11,122 nucleotides of DNA from NCBI GenBank assembly GCA_947472655.1, contig CANJCG010000054.1, positions 1 to 11,122 on the forward strand, in the 5' to 3' direction. The DNA comes from Actinomycetota bacterium. Lineage in GTDB: Bacteria; Actinomycetota; Actinomycetes; S36-B12. Positions within the stretch are counted from its first letter, which is position 1. Every line of letters begins with the position of its first letter. The position numbers were made by a program, and so were the translations under genes. The notes beneath the pieces were generated by a model. That model was given only the letters and a program-made list of their open reading frames with translations, was not told where the DNA came from and searched no databases. Shown piece after piece: positions 1-6,301 of this stretch.

Positions 1-614
1 ACGGTCAAGTTGCTGAGAGCCTGTGTGCCTGCAAGCGAGGAGGCTTCACCGGAAACACCTTCTTGAAGGTCACCATCAGAAGCGATTACCCAGATGTGGT
101 GATCAAAGGGGCTACTACCAGCGGGTGCATCTGGATCGAATAGGCCTCGCTCATATCTCGTAGCCATAGCCATTCCCACGGCGGTGGCCAGACCATTGCC
201 TAGCGGACCTGTGGTGGTCTCCACTCCCGCCGTGTGGCCAAACTCCGGATGTCCAGGAGTTCGAGCCCCTGTAGTGCGAAAGGATTCCAAGTCACCCATG
301 GTGAGGCCATATTGGCTGAGAAAAAGCTGGCTATACAGGGTCAGGCTGGAGTGACCACAACTGAGCACGAAACGGTCCCGACCGATCCAAGACGGTTGGG
401 ATGGATCGTGACGCATGACACGCTGGAACAGAACATAAGCGAGTGGAGCCAGGGTCATTGCGGTACCGGGATGACCGTTTCCGGCCTTTTGTACTGCATC
501 CATGGCTAAGGCACGAAGGAATGCTGTTGCTCGATCGTCAGAGCTGGTCCACTCAAGTGCCGTAACAAGGAAAACTCTAGTGCGGTCGACCGGCTCTTGG
601 AACCACGACTCCAC
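1..614 (-). CDS. tkt: transketolase, N-terminal part (cut by window edge)
   Basis: Transketolase moves two-carbon ketol units between sugar phosphates in the non-oxidative pentose phosphate pathway, using thiamine diphosphate and a divalent metal, in the cytoplasm. The minus strand is open from a GTG at 614 to the window edge, giving 204 codons. Visible motifs are GNGHPGTAM (about residues 45-53, with the active-site His), GHSSLTLY (87-94), GVETTTGPLGNG (130-141) and the thiamine-diphosphate motif SDGDLQEG (179-186). Ser replaces the first Gly of the usual GDG, as I recall for actinobacterial homologues. Homology begins near LEWTSSDDRA (20-29), and GTG 614 is the only in-frame start upstream of it. 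That start has no Shine-Dalgarno sequence and no well-spaced -10 box, so it is less certain than the gene call. The gene diverges from ctaB, with only 15 bp between the two start codons. The C-terminal two thirds lie outside the window. Confidence 0.95.
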   Translation of the reverse strand, partial: MESWFQEPVDRTRVFLVTALEWTSSDDRATAFLRALAMDAVQKAGNGHPGTAMTLAPLAYVLFQRVMRHDPSQPSWIGRDRFVLSCGHSSLTLYSQLFLSQYGLTMGDLESFRTTGARTPGHPEFGHTAGVETTTGPLGNGLATAVGMAMATRYERGLFDPDAPAGSSPFDHHIWVIASDGDLQEGVSGEASSLAGTQALSNLT

Positions 615-617
615 GGC

Positions 618-623
618 TAGGGT
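618..623 (+). promoter_or_regulatory. -10 box for a leaderless ctaB transcript
   Basis: TAGGGT fits the actinobacterial TANNNT -10 consensus. Its last T lies at -7 from the G of the ctaB GTG at 630, the spacing that puts the transcription start on the start codon itself. No Shine-Dalgarno sequence precedes ctaB, which agrees with leaderless translation. A TTGGAA at 597-602 could be a weak -35, but the spacer would be a short 15 bp. The site is inferred from sequence only. Confidence 0.55.
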
Positions 624-629
624 AGGGGC

Positions 630-1544
630 GTGACAACAAGTCTCCAGGCGCCGCAGACAACGCCGCGCCAGCGCATGGCTGCACATGTTGCTCTGACGAA
701 ACCCCGCATCGTAGAACTCTTGTTAGTCACGGCTGTCCCGACAATGTTTTTAGCCGCTCAGGGTTTGCCCACCCTTCGGGCCACCATCGCTGTCTTGCTT
801 GGCGGTGCTTTAGCCGCGATGGGCGCCAACACTCTCAATAGCGTGTACGACAGGGATATCGACGCTCTGATGCATCGCACTGATAAGCGTCCAGCCGCGA
901 TGGGCATTGTTAGTGTTCGCGCTGGCTTATTCCAAGGATTCTTGCTCAGTATCGCCAGTGCGTTCTTCTTAGCTTGGTGGACAAATTACTTGGCCGCTGT
1001 TTTGGCGCTCGTCGCTATTGCTGCATACGCGGTCGGTTACACGATTTGGCTGAAGCGTCGGACTGCTCAAAATATTGTTTGGGGTGGCGCTGCGGGTTGT
1101 ATGCCGGTGCTCATCGCTTGGTCGGCAGTTACGGGGTCATTGACCTGGACGCCACTGGTTCTTTTTTTGATTGTCTTCTTTTGGACACCTCCGCATTACT
1201 GGCCGCTTGCAATGAAATACAAGGATGACTACGAGCGCGCAGGCGTGCCGATGTTGCCAGTGTTGAAATCCTCAGAGCATGTTTGTGTGGCGATTATTCG
1301 ATACAGCTGGGTCATGGTGCTGGTGTCACTCGCACTAATTCCTGTTGCACCGATGGGGCCTGTGTATTCAGTCGCGGCCGTCGTCTTAGGTGCGGTATTT
1401 ATCTACGAGGCATATCGCTTGCTGGGTGCTGCGCGTCGAGAAGACGAGAATTTACTGAGTCGGGCGATGCGTTTGTTCCACTACTCGATTAGTTATTTGG
1501 CGTTGTTGTTTCTCGCTGTTGCCATTGATCCGTTTATTTTTTAA
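630..1544 (+). CDS. ctaB: protoheme IX farnesyltransferase (heme O synthase)
   Basis: An integral membrane UbiA-family prenyltransferase that adds a farnesyl group to heme B to give heme O, the first step towards heme A for aa3-type cytochrome oxidase. The 304-residue length is normal for the family. The first prenyl-diphosphate/Mg site is NSVYDRDID at residues 70-78 (N70-x3-D74-x3-D78), followed by MHRTDKRPA. The second is YKDDYERAGVPMLP at 197-210. Between and after these lie several hydrophobic segments, about 28-45, 51-68, 100-135, 150-168, 172-187, 220-262 and 285-304, consistent with a polytopic protein. The start is GTG at 630; TAGGGT at the exact leaderless distance supports it. The gene is monocistronic here, divergent from transketolase. 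Its last 11 bp overlap the end of the convergent ctaA, which encodes the next enzyme of the pathway. Confidence 0.96.
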   Translation: MTTSLQAPQTTPRQRMAAHVALTKPRIVELLLVTAVPTMFLAAQGLPTLRATIAVLLGGALAAMGANTLNSVYDRDIDALMHRTDKRPAAMGIVSVRAGLFQGFLLSIASAFFLAWWTNYLAAVLALVAIAAYAVGYTIWLKRRTAQNIVWGGAAGCMPVLIAWSAVTGSLTWTPLVLFLIVFFWTPPHYWPLAMKYKDDYERAGVPMLPVLKSSEHVCVAIIRYSWVMVLVSLALIPVAPMGPVYSVAAVVLGAVFIYEAYRLLGAARREDENLLSRAMRLFHYSISYLALLFLAVAIDPFIF

Positions 1545-2466
1545 GGCCAGACGGCCCGCGTGTTCTCTCTGTTGATGGCATGAAAAGTATTGCCACCCAC
1601 AACCCAACCGCTCCTGTCACGTGAATCAGTACCAGGAGGATAGGTAGACCAGTGAAGTATTGCGTGTAACCGACACTTGCTTGCGCCAGTGTGATTCCGA
1701 CAAGTGTCCAAGCCAGTGTGATCGCTTTACGTGGACCGTTTGTGAGGTGGAGTGCGAGCAATAGCGCAATTAAGAGCCCAACGAACAGCAGAACCACATC
1801 GGCATGCAACCACGAGATTGTTCGTGGATCTAAGTTGAAACGATTTTCCGCATCAGCATCACCGCTATGCGGCCCGCTTCCTGTGACGATTGTCCCGAGC
1901 ACCACAACCAATCCCGTGATAACAAGTAATACCCACGTAAGTTTTCTGATCTCGGAGCGAACTAGCAATGTAGGGGCTGCATCACCTTCATCTCGTGATC
2001 GAACGACCAAGGCCACGCACCCTGCGATAAGGATCATTGACACGACAAAGTGTGATGCCACCGTGATTGGACTTAAGCCCGTGAGGACAGTGATTCCACC
2101 CAAGACAGCCTGGGCGAAGGTCCCCAAGATCGGAATAGCCGCTAGTGCCAGTAAAAACCTGCGACTTTGCCCGCCATTGGCCACGCGCCGACGCTGGTCG
2201 ACTACGGCTGCTATCAGTGCGGCTACGGCGAGAACCACGAGAATAAATGTGAGGGCGCGGTTGCCGAACTCCACATGTTTGTGCCAGCCCTGTTCTTGGT
2301 GAATCGTGGGTATGTAGGAACCGTCAACGCACTGAGGCCAAGTCGGGCAGCCTAAGCCGGAGCCGGTTACTCGTACTGTTGCACCGGTGATAACGATTGC
2401 GGCTTGGGCAACGAGGTTTGCCACGTAGATACCTCGCGCGGTGCGACCTGCACGCTGACTTGCCAT
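1534..2466 (-). CDS. ctaA: heme A synthase
   Basis: A COX15/CtaA-family membrane enzyme that oxidises the C8 methyl group of heme O to a formyl group, giving heme A. From the preferred ATG at 2466 it has 310 residues and about eight hydrophobic segments. Key features are GSGLGCPTWPQC (C40 and C46, the cysteine pair of many bacterial CtaA proteins), VEFGNR (E66), H139 in ASHFVVS, TGSGPHSGD (H200), H221 in WLHADVV and H282 in LIHVTGA; these are candidate heme ligands. The 2466 start has GGAG 9 nt upstream and gives a normal short N-terminus. An ATG at 2499 in the same frame (321 residues) would overlap the permease gene by 13 bp but has no ribosome site, and ATG 2481 is also possible. The gene is last in the ATPase-permease-ctaA operon, and its 3' end overlaps ctaB by 11 bp. 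Confidence 0.94.
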   Translation of the reverse strand: MASQRAGRTARGIYVANLVAQAAIVITGATVRVTGSGLGCPTWPQCVDGSYIPTIHQEQGWHKHVEFGNRALTFILVVLAVAALIAAVVDQRRRVANGGQSRRFLLALAAIPILGTFAQAVLGGITVLTGLSPITVASHFVVSMILIAGCVALVVRSRDEGDAAPTLLVRSEIRKLTWVLLVITGLVVVLGTIVTGSGPHSGDADAENRFNLDPRTISWLHADVVLLFVGLLIALLLALHLTNGPRKAITLAWTLVGITLAQASVGYTQYFTGLPILLVLIHVTGAVGLWVAILFMPSTERTRGPSGLKK

Positions 2467-2486
2467 ATTTACGGTCTCCATAATCT

Positions 2487-3251
2487 TCAGGGTTCCCATT
2501 TGAATGTTCGCTGAGCAACAAACATTCCGACAGCAGCCCAGATTGCGAGCACGATGATTGACATTGCAGGAAAGGAACCCTGCTCAAGGGCAAAACGAAG
2601 CCCGTTGGCCAACGCAGCGCTTGGGAGCAGATCAACGATTCTTCCAACAGCGTTTGGCATTTGTGAACTGGCAACTATGACGCCACCGAACATGATGAAT
2701 ACGAGAAACAATCCGTTCGCGATTGCGAGCACTGCCTCAGCTCTAAATAGCCCAGCTATGACCATGGCCCAGGACGTCCAAGCAGCGATCGCCAAAATTG
2801 CAACTACGAGTGCTTGAGCAACGCCAGATGGTGCTGGTGACCAATCTAAAAACAGACCGGCGATCGTAATGGTGGTGATCGACATGAGCGTGAGCACTGC
2901 TGTTGCGATGATTTTGCCCACGAGAAGATCGAATCGAGTAAGGGGAGTGGTTCCGAGATAGCGAAGAGCGCCTGATCGGCGTTCAAATCCGGTGCCGATT
3001 GCCAATGAGGTAAAGCATGTGGCGATGATGCTCACGGCAAAGACTGTGGGCACAGCTGAATCAATGCTCTTCGTCGATAAGTTTGTGAAGCCAAGTGCGA
3101 GTAGTAGTCCAACGGGCACGATGAACATTAATAAGAGTTGCTCGCCATTTCGTAGGAGGAGTTTGAGCTCCCATAAAGCATGCGCTCCAATACGCCGACT
3201 AGGCGAGGCGTATTGGTTGACCGACATGTGTGGAAGGTGTGCCGGCGTCAT
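2487..3251 (-). CDS. ABC-2 type exporter permease subunit
   Basis: Membrane subunit of an ABC exporter of the DrrB/ABC-2 type, partner of the ATPase encoded just upstream. The 254 residues carry six hydrophobic segments, at about 38-58, 66-88, 112-135, 144-168, 172-195 and 228-248. A charged stretch after the second (ERRSGALRYLGTTPLTR, 90-106) is typical of the cytoplasmic loop that meets the ATPase. The ATG at 3249-3251 overlaps the ATPase stop as ATGA, implying translational coupling. An internal ATG at 3227 lacks a ribosome site. The stop lies 20 bp from the preferred ctaA start. The substrate cannot be read from the sequence. Homologous ATPase-permease pairs sit beside ctaA in many actinobacteria, so a link to heme or oxidase biogenesis is plausible but inferred. 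Confidence 0.9.
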   Translation of the reverse strand: MTPAHLPHMSVNQYASPSRRIGAHALWELKLLLRNGEQLLLMFIVPVGLLLALGFTNLSTKSIDSAVPTVFAVSIIATCFTSLAIGTGFERRSGALRYLGTTPLTRFDLLVGKIIATAVLTLMSITTITIAGLFLDWSPAPSGVAQALVVAILAIAAWTSWAMVIAGLFRAEAVLAIANGLFLVFIMFGGVIVASSQMPNAVGRIVDLLPSAALANGLRFALEQGSFPAMSIIVLAIWAAVGMFVAQRTFKWEP

Positions 3252-4150
3252 GGCGTGATCTCAATTGACGCGTCGATGAGCAACTGCTCCAGTGATGTAT
3301 TGCCAACACTTAGTTCGCTTGCCATCACACCTATATTTGAGCACCAAGTGGTAATGATTAACATTATTTCAGGAGTCGGCTTACCTGTAATAACGTATTT
3401 GCCCGGCGCTGTCTCGTTCGCCACGTATCCATCGGGCAATTTCTCTGACAGATCGGCCAGTGTCAACGCTGCTGGCGCGCCAAACGAAATTGCGTCGCGA
3501 GTTCCAGTGAGCTCCGCCAAAGTGCCCCTCATCGCCACCTTGCCTTTGGCCATCACCGTGATCGAGTCCGCGAGATCTTCTACGTCTGCCAAGAGATGAG
3601 TCGTTAAAATGATCGCTACACCGTCATGACGTTGCTGGCGCAATAAGTCCAAGAGATTGCGACGGGTAAGAGCATCAAGGCCGGCAGTGGGCTCATCAAG
3701 GAAGAGCAGGGTTGCTCGGGGGAGCAGTGCAGCGGCCAGTTTCACTCGTTGCTGTTCGCCACCAGATAAGCGTCGAGTTTGGGTCCGGATCCCAGGATCG
3801 ATACCAACTGCACTCAGCAAGGTTCCAGGGTCTTGCGGATTTGGGTAGAGCTTGGCCAGGTATGTCAGCCATTCAAGTGGCCGCGCGGTGGGGTACAGGC
3901 CACCCGTTTGCAGCATGACACCCATCTGGCCGCGAATGCCTGGCGCTTGTGGATCTTGCCCGAAAAGTTTGACTGAGCCGCGAGAGGCAGTGCGAAGGCC
4001 ACAGGCGACTTCGATCGTGCTGGTCTTTCCCGCGCCATTTGGCCCTAAAAGAGCAGTTATCTCTCCTTCGGGTGCTGTGAAATCCAGACCATTGACCGCT
4101 ATTTTTTCTCCGTAATTGACCACTAATCGGGAGATTTCCACAGCAGCCAT
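3248..4150 (-). CDS. ABC-2 type exporter ATP-binding subunit
   Basis: Cytoplasmic ATPase that drives the adjacent permease. From ATG 4150 it has 300 residues with a full nucleotide-binding domain: Walker A GPNGAGKT (36-43), Q-loop Q81 in MLQTGGLYP, signature LSGGEQQR (128-135), Walker B LLFLDEP (148-154) with catalytic E153, D-loop SALD-type GLD, and switch H185 in TTHLL. Residues from about 215 onward form the C-terminal extension common in DrrA-like exporters, ending in NTSLEQLLID. The frame stays open to a TTG at 4222. ATG 4150 is preferred because TATGCT lies with its last T exactly 7 nt upstream, a leaderless arrangement, and because the extension adds non-conserved sequence across the sufR promoter. 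It is the first gene of the operon with the permease and ctaA, and it diverges from sufR. The substrate is unknown. Confidence 0.93.
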   Translation of the reverse strand: MAAVEISRLVVNYGEKIAVNGLDFTAPEGEITALLGPNGAGKTSTIEVACGLRTASRGSVKLFGQDPQAPGIRGQMGVMLQTGGLYPTARPLEWLTYLAKLYPNPQDPGTLLSAVGIDPGIRTQTRRLSGGEQQRVKLAAALLPRATLLFLDEPTAGLDALTRRNLLDLLRQQRHDGVAIILTTHLLADVEDLADSITVMAKGKVAMRGTLAELTGTRDAISFGAPAALTLADLSEKLPDGYVANETAPGKYVITGKPTPEIMLIITTWCSNIGVMASELSVGNTSLEQLLIDASIEITP

Positions 4151-4156
4151 GTGATC

Positions 4157-4162
4157 AGCATA
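4157..4162 (-). promoter_or_regulatory. -10 box of the ABC exporter-ctaA operon
   Basis: Read on the minus strand this is TATGCT, a good TANNNT match. It is followed by six bases and then the ATG at 4150. This is the usual actinobacterial spacing for a leaderless transcript starting at the A of the start codon. No ribosome site precedes the ATG at a useful distance. I see no good -35 hexamer. Confidence 0.6.
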
Positions 4163-4195
4163 AGCAGCCTCGACTAGCCCATAGACCCCCGGGTT

Positions 4196-4223
4196 TTGTG
4201 ATTCCGGCGAATTACGCAACAAT
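4196..4223 (+). promoter_or_regulatory. promoter of the suf operon
   Basis: TTGTGA at 4196-4201 (four of six -35 consensus bases), a 16-bp spacer and AACAAT at 4218-4223 form a plausible promoter. The last T of the -10 lies at -7 from the sufR GTG at 4230, so transcription may start on the start codon. The -10 is imperfect, with A in place of the first T, as might suit a promoter held down by a repressor. No ribosome site precedes sufR. This is inference from sequence only. Confidence 0.45.
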
Positions 4224-4230
4224 GGCGTTG
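4217..4230 (+). promoter_or_regulatory. SufR operator, CAAC-N6-GTTG
   Basis: A perfect inverted repeat, CAAC-AATGGC-GTTG. It matches the CAAC-N6-GTTG form established for the SufR repressor in cyanobacteria. It covers the presumed -10 box and ends on the first base of the sufR start codon, so a bound dimer would block polymerase. One further pair outside the arms (C4215 with G4232) also matches. The position directly before sufR supports autoregulation. That actinobacterial SufR uses the same half-sites is inferred; other motifs have been proposed for the mycobacterial protein. Confidence 0.6.
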
Positions 4231-4892
4231 TGAAATTCCCTGGAGATGCTGCCGAGCGCGTTGCTCGTAGTCTGCTCGCTCAAGGACCGGGAACTCCCTC
4301 GCAGTTGGCCGAACGACTACACCTCACGTCTGCAGCCATCAGAAAATCGCTTTCAAGCCTGACCAGTCAGGGACTTGTTGAAGGATCTGAGAGATCTCCG
4401 TACGGCCCGGCGCCAGTGAAGAGGCGCGGTCGTCCGAGCGTGGTGTTCAGTCTGACCTCGCGTGGGCGAGCTGCGCTCAACCAGGAAAGCGACTCATTAG
4501 CCATCGAGGCTCTGCGATTCGTTGCTGAAGTTCAGGGGCAGGCCGGTGTCGTTGCTTTTGCTCAACGGCGTGCGGCGAAACTCATGCAGCAGTTCAGCGC
4601 CCCCGCTGAAAGCACGATCATCGCTGTCGAGCAACTGGCCGAAACTTTGACGGACGCCGGTTACGCAGCTTCCGTTGAACAAACATCCGATGGCGGCTAT
4701 GCCGTTCAGTTGTGCCAGCACCATTGCCCGGTTATCGATGCGGCAACTGAATTTCCTGAACTTTGTGAAGCAGAAACACAAGCGCTAGGCAACGCATTAG
4801 GACTCCACGTCACTCGACTTGCCACTTTGGCTCATGGTGATGGCGTGTGCACAACTGTTATTCCACTCGTCCAGAGAAAGGCACTCGCATGA
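4230..4892 (+). CDS. sufR: SufR, Fe-S-sensing transcriptional repressor
   Basis: A winged-helix regulator that holds an Fe-S cluster and represses the suf operon when cluster supply is enough. The 220 residues begin with an ArsR/DeoR-like winged helix (about 8-80; recognition region LTSAAIRKSLSSL, then a basic wing VKRRGRPS). The C-terminal half has the cluster-binding pattern HCPVIDAATEFPELCEAE and HGDGVCTTVIP: C166, C179 and C207, with 12 and 27 residues between them. An extra C162 lies just ahead. Three cysteines in this spacing fit the SufR family, whose cyanobacterial members show C-x12-C-x13-C-x14-C. The start is GTG 4230, without a Shine-Dalgarno sequence, at the leaderless distance from AACAAT and directly on the CAAC-N6-GTTG operator. 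The stop overlaps the sufB ATG as ATGA. It is the first gene of the operon it is likely to control. Confidence 0.93.
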   Translation: MKFPGDAAERVARSLLAQGPGTPSQLAERLHLTSAAIRKSLSSLTSQGLVEGSERSPYGPAPVKRRGRPSVVFSLTSRGRAALNQESDSLAIEALRFVAEVQGQAGVVAFAQRRAAKLMQQFSAPAESTIIAVEQLAETLTDAGYAASVEQTSDGGYAVQLCQHHCPVIDAATEFPELCEAETQALGNALGLHVTRLATLAHGDGVCTTVIPLVQRKALA

Positions 4893-6301
4893 GTACTGAA
4901 CAGGCAGCAGCAATTGATGAATTGGGGCGCTACGACTACGGATGGCATGACCCTGATCTGGCTGGTGTTAATGCCCGTCGCGGATTGAGCGAAGAGGTCG
5001 TCCGCGATATCAGTGCGCTCAAGAACGAGCCGGCCTGGATGTTGGATATGCGTTTGAAGGGACTTCGGCTGTTCGATCGTAAGCCGATGCCGTCATGGGG
5101 TTCAGACCTCAACGGAATTCATTTCGACAACATCAAATACTTTGTTCGCTCTACAGAGAAGCAGGCCACGAGCTGGGAAGATTTACCTGATGACATCAAG
5201 AATACTTACGATCGTCTTGGTATCCCAGAAGCTGAGAAGCAGCGACTGGTCGCTGGCGTAGCCGCACAATACGAATCTGAAGTGGTATATCACAAGATTC
5301 GCGAAGACCTAGAAGAGCAGGGCGTTCTGTTCCTCGACACAGACACCGCTCTTCGCGAGCATGAAGAACTCTTCAAAGAGTACTTTGGAACGGTCATTCC
5401 GGTGGGTGACAATAAGTTTGCTGCATTGAACACGGCTGTCTGGTCTGGTGGTTCTTTCATTTATGTACCAAAAGGTGTGGATGTTGAAATTCCATTGCAG
5501 GCTTATTTCCGTATCAATACCGAAAACATGGGCCAATTCGAGCGCACGTTGATGATCATCGACGAAGGTGCAAGGGTGCATTACGTCGAAGGCTGTACGG
5601 CACCGATCTATTCATCTGACTCACTTCACTCCGCTGTTGTGGAAATCATTGTGAAGAAGGGCGCAAGTTGCCGTTACACAACCATCCAGAACTGGTCAAC
5701 CAATGTGTACAACTTGGTAACCAAGCGAGCAATTTGTTACGAAGACGCCACGATGGAATGGATAGATGGAAACCTAGGCTCCAAGGTGACGATGAAGTAC
5801 CCAGCAGTGTGGCTGATGGGTGAGCGGGCCCATGGAGAAACATTGTCTCTGGCTTTTGCTGGTCCGGGGATGCATCAAGACGCTGGATCAAAGATGATTC
5901 ACGCTGCTCCAAATACGACATCAACCATCGTTTCAAAGTCCGTAGCGCGTGGCGGTGGCAGAACCTCGTATCGCGGTTTGGTTCAGATTAATGAAGGCGC
6001 CCACGGCTCACGTGCAACAGTGAAATGCGACGCGCTCCTTATTGACGACGATTCTCGATCTGACACCTATCCATATATCGATGTTCGCGAAGATGACGTA
6101 TCAATGGGTCACGAAGCGACGGTGTCAAAAATTAGCGACAGCCAATTGTTCTACTTGATGTCCAGAGGTATGACTGAAGATGAGGCTATGGCCATGATCG
6201 TGCGTGGCTTCATCGAGCCAATTGCACGTGAATTGCCAATGGAATACGCCATTGAATTGAACCGTCTCATTGAGCTACAGATGGAAGGCTCTGTCGGATG
6301 A
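4889..6301 (+). CDS. sufB: SufB, Fe-S cluster scaffold subunit
   Basis: Scaffold subunit of the SufBC2D complex, where sulfur from SufS/SufU and iron are joined into a nascent cluster. The 470-residue length is typical. The C-terminal beta-helix region carries C380 in TVKCDALLIDDDSRSDTYP, matching the essential cysteine of E. coli SufB (C405), and H408-E409 in MGHEATVSKISDSQLFY. The ATG at 4889 is preferred because it forms an ATGA overlap with the sufR stop and has AAAGG 7 nt upstream. An in-frame ATG at 4847 would add 14 unconserved residues inside sufR. The M. tuberculosis SufB is interrupted by an intein; here the protein is continuous, with no extra insertion. It is followed by sufD with another ATGA overlap. 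Confidence 0.97.
   Translation: MSTEQAAAIDELGRYDYGWHDPDLAGVNARRGLSEEVVRDISALKNEPAWMLDMRLKGLRLFDRKPMPSWGSDLNGIHFDNIKYFVRSTEKQATSWEDLPDDIKNTYDRLGIPEAEKQRLVAGVAAQYESEVVYHKIREDLEEQGVLFLDTDTALREHEELFKEYFGTVIPVGDNKFAALNTAVWSGGSFIYVPKGVDVEIPLQAYFRINTENMGQFERTLMIIDEGARVHYVEGCTAPIYSSDSLHSAVVEIIVKKGASCRYTTIQNWSTNVYNLVTKRAICYEDATMEWIDGNLGSKVTMKYPAVWLMGERAHGETLSLAFAGPGMHQDAGSKMIHAAPNTTSTIVSKSVARGGGRTSYRGLVQINEGAHGSRATVKCDALLIDDDSRSDTYPYIDVREDDVSMGHEATVSKISDSQLFYLMSRGMTEDEAMAMIVRGFIEPIARELPMEYAIELNRLIELQMEGSVG

Noticed and set aside
234..509. 91-codon open frame on the plus strand
   Set aside because: It is the antisense shadow of transketolase, whose motifs run without a break on the minus strand across this stretch.
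1545..1556. GGCC-AGAC-GGCC hairpin after ctaB as a terminator
   Set aside because: The stem is only 4 bp, and the T run lies before it rather than after it. On the other strand an A run follows.
1691..2302. 203-codon open frame on the plus strand inside ctaA
   Set aside because: It is antisense to a clearly conserved membrane protein, its composition is Thr/Ser/Arg-rich low-complexity shadow sequence, and it has no recognisable motif.
2467..2499. Longer ctaA starting at ATG 2499
   Set aside because: There is no ribosome site before it, while ATG 2466 has GGAG at 9 nt. It is kept as an alternative because coupling to the permease stop is possible.
4151..4222. 24-residue N-terminal extension of the ABC ATPase from a TTG at 4222
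   Set aside because: It has no ribosome site, overlaps the suf promoter and operator, and adds unconserved residues. ATG 4150 has an exactly spaced -10 box.
4847..4888. Longer sufB starting at ATG 4847
   Set aside because: It would overlap sufR by 46 bp. ATG 4889 has a ribosome site, an ATGA overlap and the normal SufB length.
5189..6031. Possible intein in SufB, as known in M. tuberculosis
   Set aside because: The reading frame gives a 470-residue protein with continuous family motifs and no insertion.
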